Shown here one piece after another: positions 61,279-64,000 of a stretch of 64,000 nt of DNA (within the stretch, counting starts at the first letter, position 1; each line of letters starts with the position of its first letter). A program made the translations under genes and the position numbers. The notes under the pieces were generated by a model. That model searched no databases. It was given only the letters and a program-made list of their open reading frames with translations, and was not told the origin of the DNA. Source of the stretch: Mesaphorura yosii (taxonomy: Eukaryota > Arthropoda > Collembola > Poduromorpha > Tullbergiidae); assembly GCA_009869945.1 (NCBI GenBank), contig WIXG01000146.1:1-64000 (forward strand), read 5' to 3'.

Positions 61279-63776
61279 TTTGAAATAAGGCTTCTTCGAG
61301 TGTATTTAGCTCTGAAGTAATTTCCAAGTTCCTGCTCCGAATATCTGAACAAACAAAAATTGTAAGGTAAATTCGACAAAACCAGATTATACAGTGCACT
61401 GAATTTGGTTTCGTGCGGCTGTCGGAAGTCAGATGTTGAGCTCAGTGTATGAATGAAAGCCTCAGCCGTCCGTGCCTGTGGCCTGCACCTGTACAGATGG
61501 CCTCTCGAAAGTCCAGAGTCGGCACATGGCATAAATGCACGAATTTTATTCATGGTTCATTAACCGACATTATTATTACTTAATGACAAGACTGCAGCAC
61601 CAACACGTGTAAAAAATTACAAATACTAAAGAAATCGTAATTCATTTACCTCAAAAGTATTCTCTCACAAAAATGCAATCTCGCAAAATCTCAAATTGCG
61701 TGCACCTAGAATTTTTCACTTCTCTCACGCGCTGACCAGAATAAAATGTCGTGTCCTGGCACAATGTGCTTCAAGCTCAGCAATCTTTAATTTCAAATTA
61801 ATGATAAGCGCTGTGCTCAAGTGACAAAGTGCAAATCAAGTGGATCAAACTACAGCGAGTGAACCAAAAAAGCGTACTGACTACATAACTCTTTCATTTG
61901 AGAATTCAATGACAGAATGGAAAGTGGGAAGGAATGTTTATATTTATAAACGCTCACGCTACGGAACAGTAGGATGGTGGATGTTGTTGAATAACCTTAT
62001 ACATTGGACTTTGAACTCGTGACTCGTCGAACCTTTGAACACATTTGACGCACTTGTATTTTTCTCTGAAGATGATCGTATTTTGAAGCTGCACATTAAC
62101 AATTCGCGTTGCTTGTTGCTTCCTTGTTGAAGTTAATAACACACAAGTTGAAGTTGAGTGCAAGAAGCAATATGCTCGAGAACCAACAATTGAATCAGAA
62201 CAGAATGGCTGAAACCGTTCGCTTACCTGAGAAAGCAGCTATGAACGCTGTAGAATTTTATGTCATACTCTATTACTAGGCCTTAATTTGTATGACTGAC
62301 CACAAGCAAACACAAGAGCTTCGTGCGAACTCGCGCAGAGCAGTGCAATAATGAATTTACGATTGACAATGGACTCTAGAAAATAAAACAGTTCTATAAA
62401 TAAAAACTATGATTTCGTGCCAAGGTTTGGGTTTCTAGGCTATGCTATATTATGTGCCCAAGTGCATACTGCGCTAGAATTCGGCATTCGGCATAAAATT
62501 CATTGATAACTCCAACCCGGAGGCCACCAGCCACAAAGAGAAAGACCGAGAACTTTTATATACCAACTCAATTTATTAAATCAGGCCAATACGCTCAGGC
62601 GCATGCGGCAGAAATTGAGATCATAATAATAAGATTCGATTAGAGTACGGAAAGACGAAAGCCCAATCAAATCAGCGACAACGGCATAATGAATGAAGTG
62701 GTACCCGAAGTACGAAGATCCTATTTGCCCCATTTCCTTAGACGCTTTCTGTGTCAATAAATGTGTGACAGAACCAATAGGTTAGCCTCACGAGAATTGA
62801 CCGATTGATTCAAAGCGTGTACCGCACAATAATCGATGCTGTTTTTCATTCCATACTTTTTTCTTTGCACGATCATGTCAATGAAAATTAATCAGTAAAC
62901 GTATAAAAGAGGTAGCAGAAAGACGAGAGAAAGGACGCGTCCGGGGCAGAATGACACGTTTCATCAGAAGATGGACTTTGAACCTGGAGTCTGGACGCTT
63001 GGGTGAAAAGATAATTACAATTCCATTGTGCATCCCACCAGGCAAGTTACTCCTCATTGGCAAAATATGGCACAGGAAGCGAAGGTTCGTTACGTATGCA
63101 AATTACAAATAATTATACCGCTTTCAACACACCAATTCGCGGTATCAGACCCGGCAACGCGTGCCTCCTGAGAGAGACAGGTATGATAACGATTTACACT
63201 CTAATAACTCTTTCAAGCTAGCCTGCAATTGTCCCGTCAAAGATTTGCACGGTTTCCTTCTCGAGTGGGTGTTTGGGGCTGCGAATTTGTGCAAACTTTA
63301 TTCGGACGGTCTTCAGTGAGCATGGGCACGATCAACATTCAGTGCAGAATTATAAGGCATGGATTGGCATAATAAAATCGTGCTGTTCAATACTGGTTAT
63401 ATTCTTACAGTCGTTGCATGACGAAAGAAGGCTTGCAGTGTTGCAGTTGAGGGGAGTTTCCAGCCTAGTAATCTACTCGCGCATAGTTGAGTTCGCCCCT
63501 GTTGGCCTTTTTTGCGTTGTGAGACATAGTAGCACCAACAGTACAGGCCCAACAGAGCCCAGCTACAAACTGCAAGTGAAGGAGTAGAGAATACAGAAGG
63601 AGAAAGAAGCATCCATGATTGTTTTCATCATCTGAATTGAAGACTAGTCCAGTATAATTGGAGAGGTTTGGCAAAATTGTGCCGATTTAACAGTGAATTT
63701 GGCCTCCTGTACTGATAGCGGAAAGTGGGAGCAATTTTAAGGCTAGCATTGTAACAATTTCATTCCCAACATCAAG
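61279..63776. other. Spacer between VLCAD and the rightmost gene
   Basis: The ATG-containing ORF at 61553-61263 on the minus strand overlaps the VLCAD start in another frame and is probably 5'UTR or an upstream ORF. The remainder is upstream of the gene starting at 63777. No repeat, RNA gene or TATA box could be supported. Confidence 0.4.
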
Positions 63777-64000
63777 ATGACAATTGTTACAAAGGCGTTA
63801 ACCAGCGAGAAGAAGCCTTCAGATCAAGTGGAGCCATTGGTCCATGCGAATCCAATTCATGGGGTAAGAATTAAAAGATAGCAAGTCATTCATTGCTTCG
63901 TTCGATATCGCTTGTTCAGTAATCTCAAGTTATAAACTCGTAAACGGCGAATGCTAAATTGCGTATGGAATTCCTGGTTACAGAAAGATGATGTGGAGCA
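63777..64000 (+). CDS. 5' end of an unidentified gene, cut by the window edge
   Basis: The first coding exon, 63777-63863, encodes 29 residues (MTIVTKALTSEKKPSD..., then VEPLVHANPIHG). It is followed by a consensus donor (gtaaga). A 120-bp intron ends at an acceptor (ggttacag), and a second exon starts at 63984 (KDDVE) in phase 0 and runs off the window. The hydrophilic N terminus carries no signal peptide. Too little is present to name a family. Confidence 0.55.

Noticed and set aside
61263..61553. 96-codon minus-strand ORF with ATG upstream of VLCAD
   Set aside because: It is in a different frame from the VLCAD presequence start at 61278 and overlaps it; at most an upstream ORF.

Overview
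This is an animal nuclear genome window. Every gene is split by GT-AG introns, mostly 60-90 bases long, and the proteins belong to metazoan families: an arthropod-type acetylcholinesterase, AREL1, RCBTB, MED28, RSRC1, a SERBP1/HABP4-type protein, ACSL3/4 and VLCAD. The cholinesterase carries the arthropod-specific active-site cysteine, so the source is an arthropod. The compact short-intron genes and roughly 40% GC look to me like a branchiopod crustacean such as a water flea, but that is an inference. I reconstructed exons by hand from splice signals, reading-frame phase and remembered family motifs; no database was searched.

Left part (1-13.2 kb). On the minus strand are a small secreted Pro/Gly-rich protein, an ASCH-domain protein, an uncharacterised protein with a signal peptide and a C-terminal HDEL (predicted ER-lumenal), and Mediator subunit MED28. 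MED28 is head-to-head with the plus-strand E3 ligase AREL1, followed in tandem by the 15-exon RCBTB gene. A 204-bp hAT-type MITE with a perfect 8-bp target-site duplication sits directly on the RCBTB stop codon.

Middle part (16.5-43.4 kb). The minus strand holds a 19-exon acetylcholinesterase gene. It includes a 4-nt microexon, a 16-nt microexon and a GC-AG intron. Upstream of it are about 18 kb with no recognisable gene.

Right part (43.4-61.3 kb). A dense minus-strand run holds an NF-X1 zinc-finger protein with a ZNFX1-type C terminus but no helicase, a SERBP1/HABP4/Vig-type RNA-binding protein, a small secreted protein of unknown function, the splicing factor RSRC1, the long-chain acyl-CoA ligase ACSL3/4 and the mitochondrial very-long-chain acyl-CoA dehydrogenase. 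The last two act at successive steps of fatty-acid activation and beta-oxidation and lie side by side, though nothing shows co-regulation. The first exons of another plus-strand gene begin at 63.8 kb and run off the window. No tRNA, rRNA or CRISPR array was seen.
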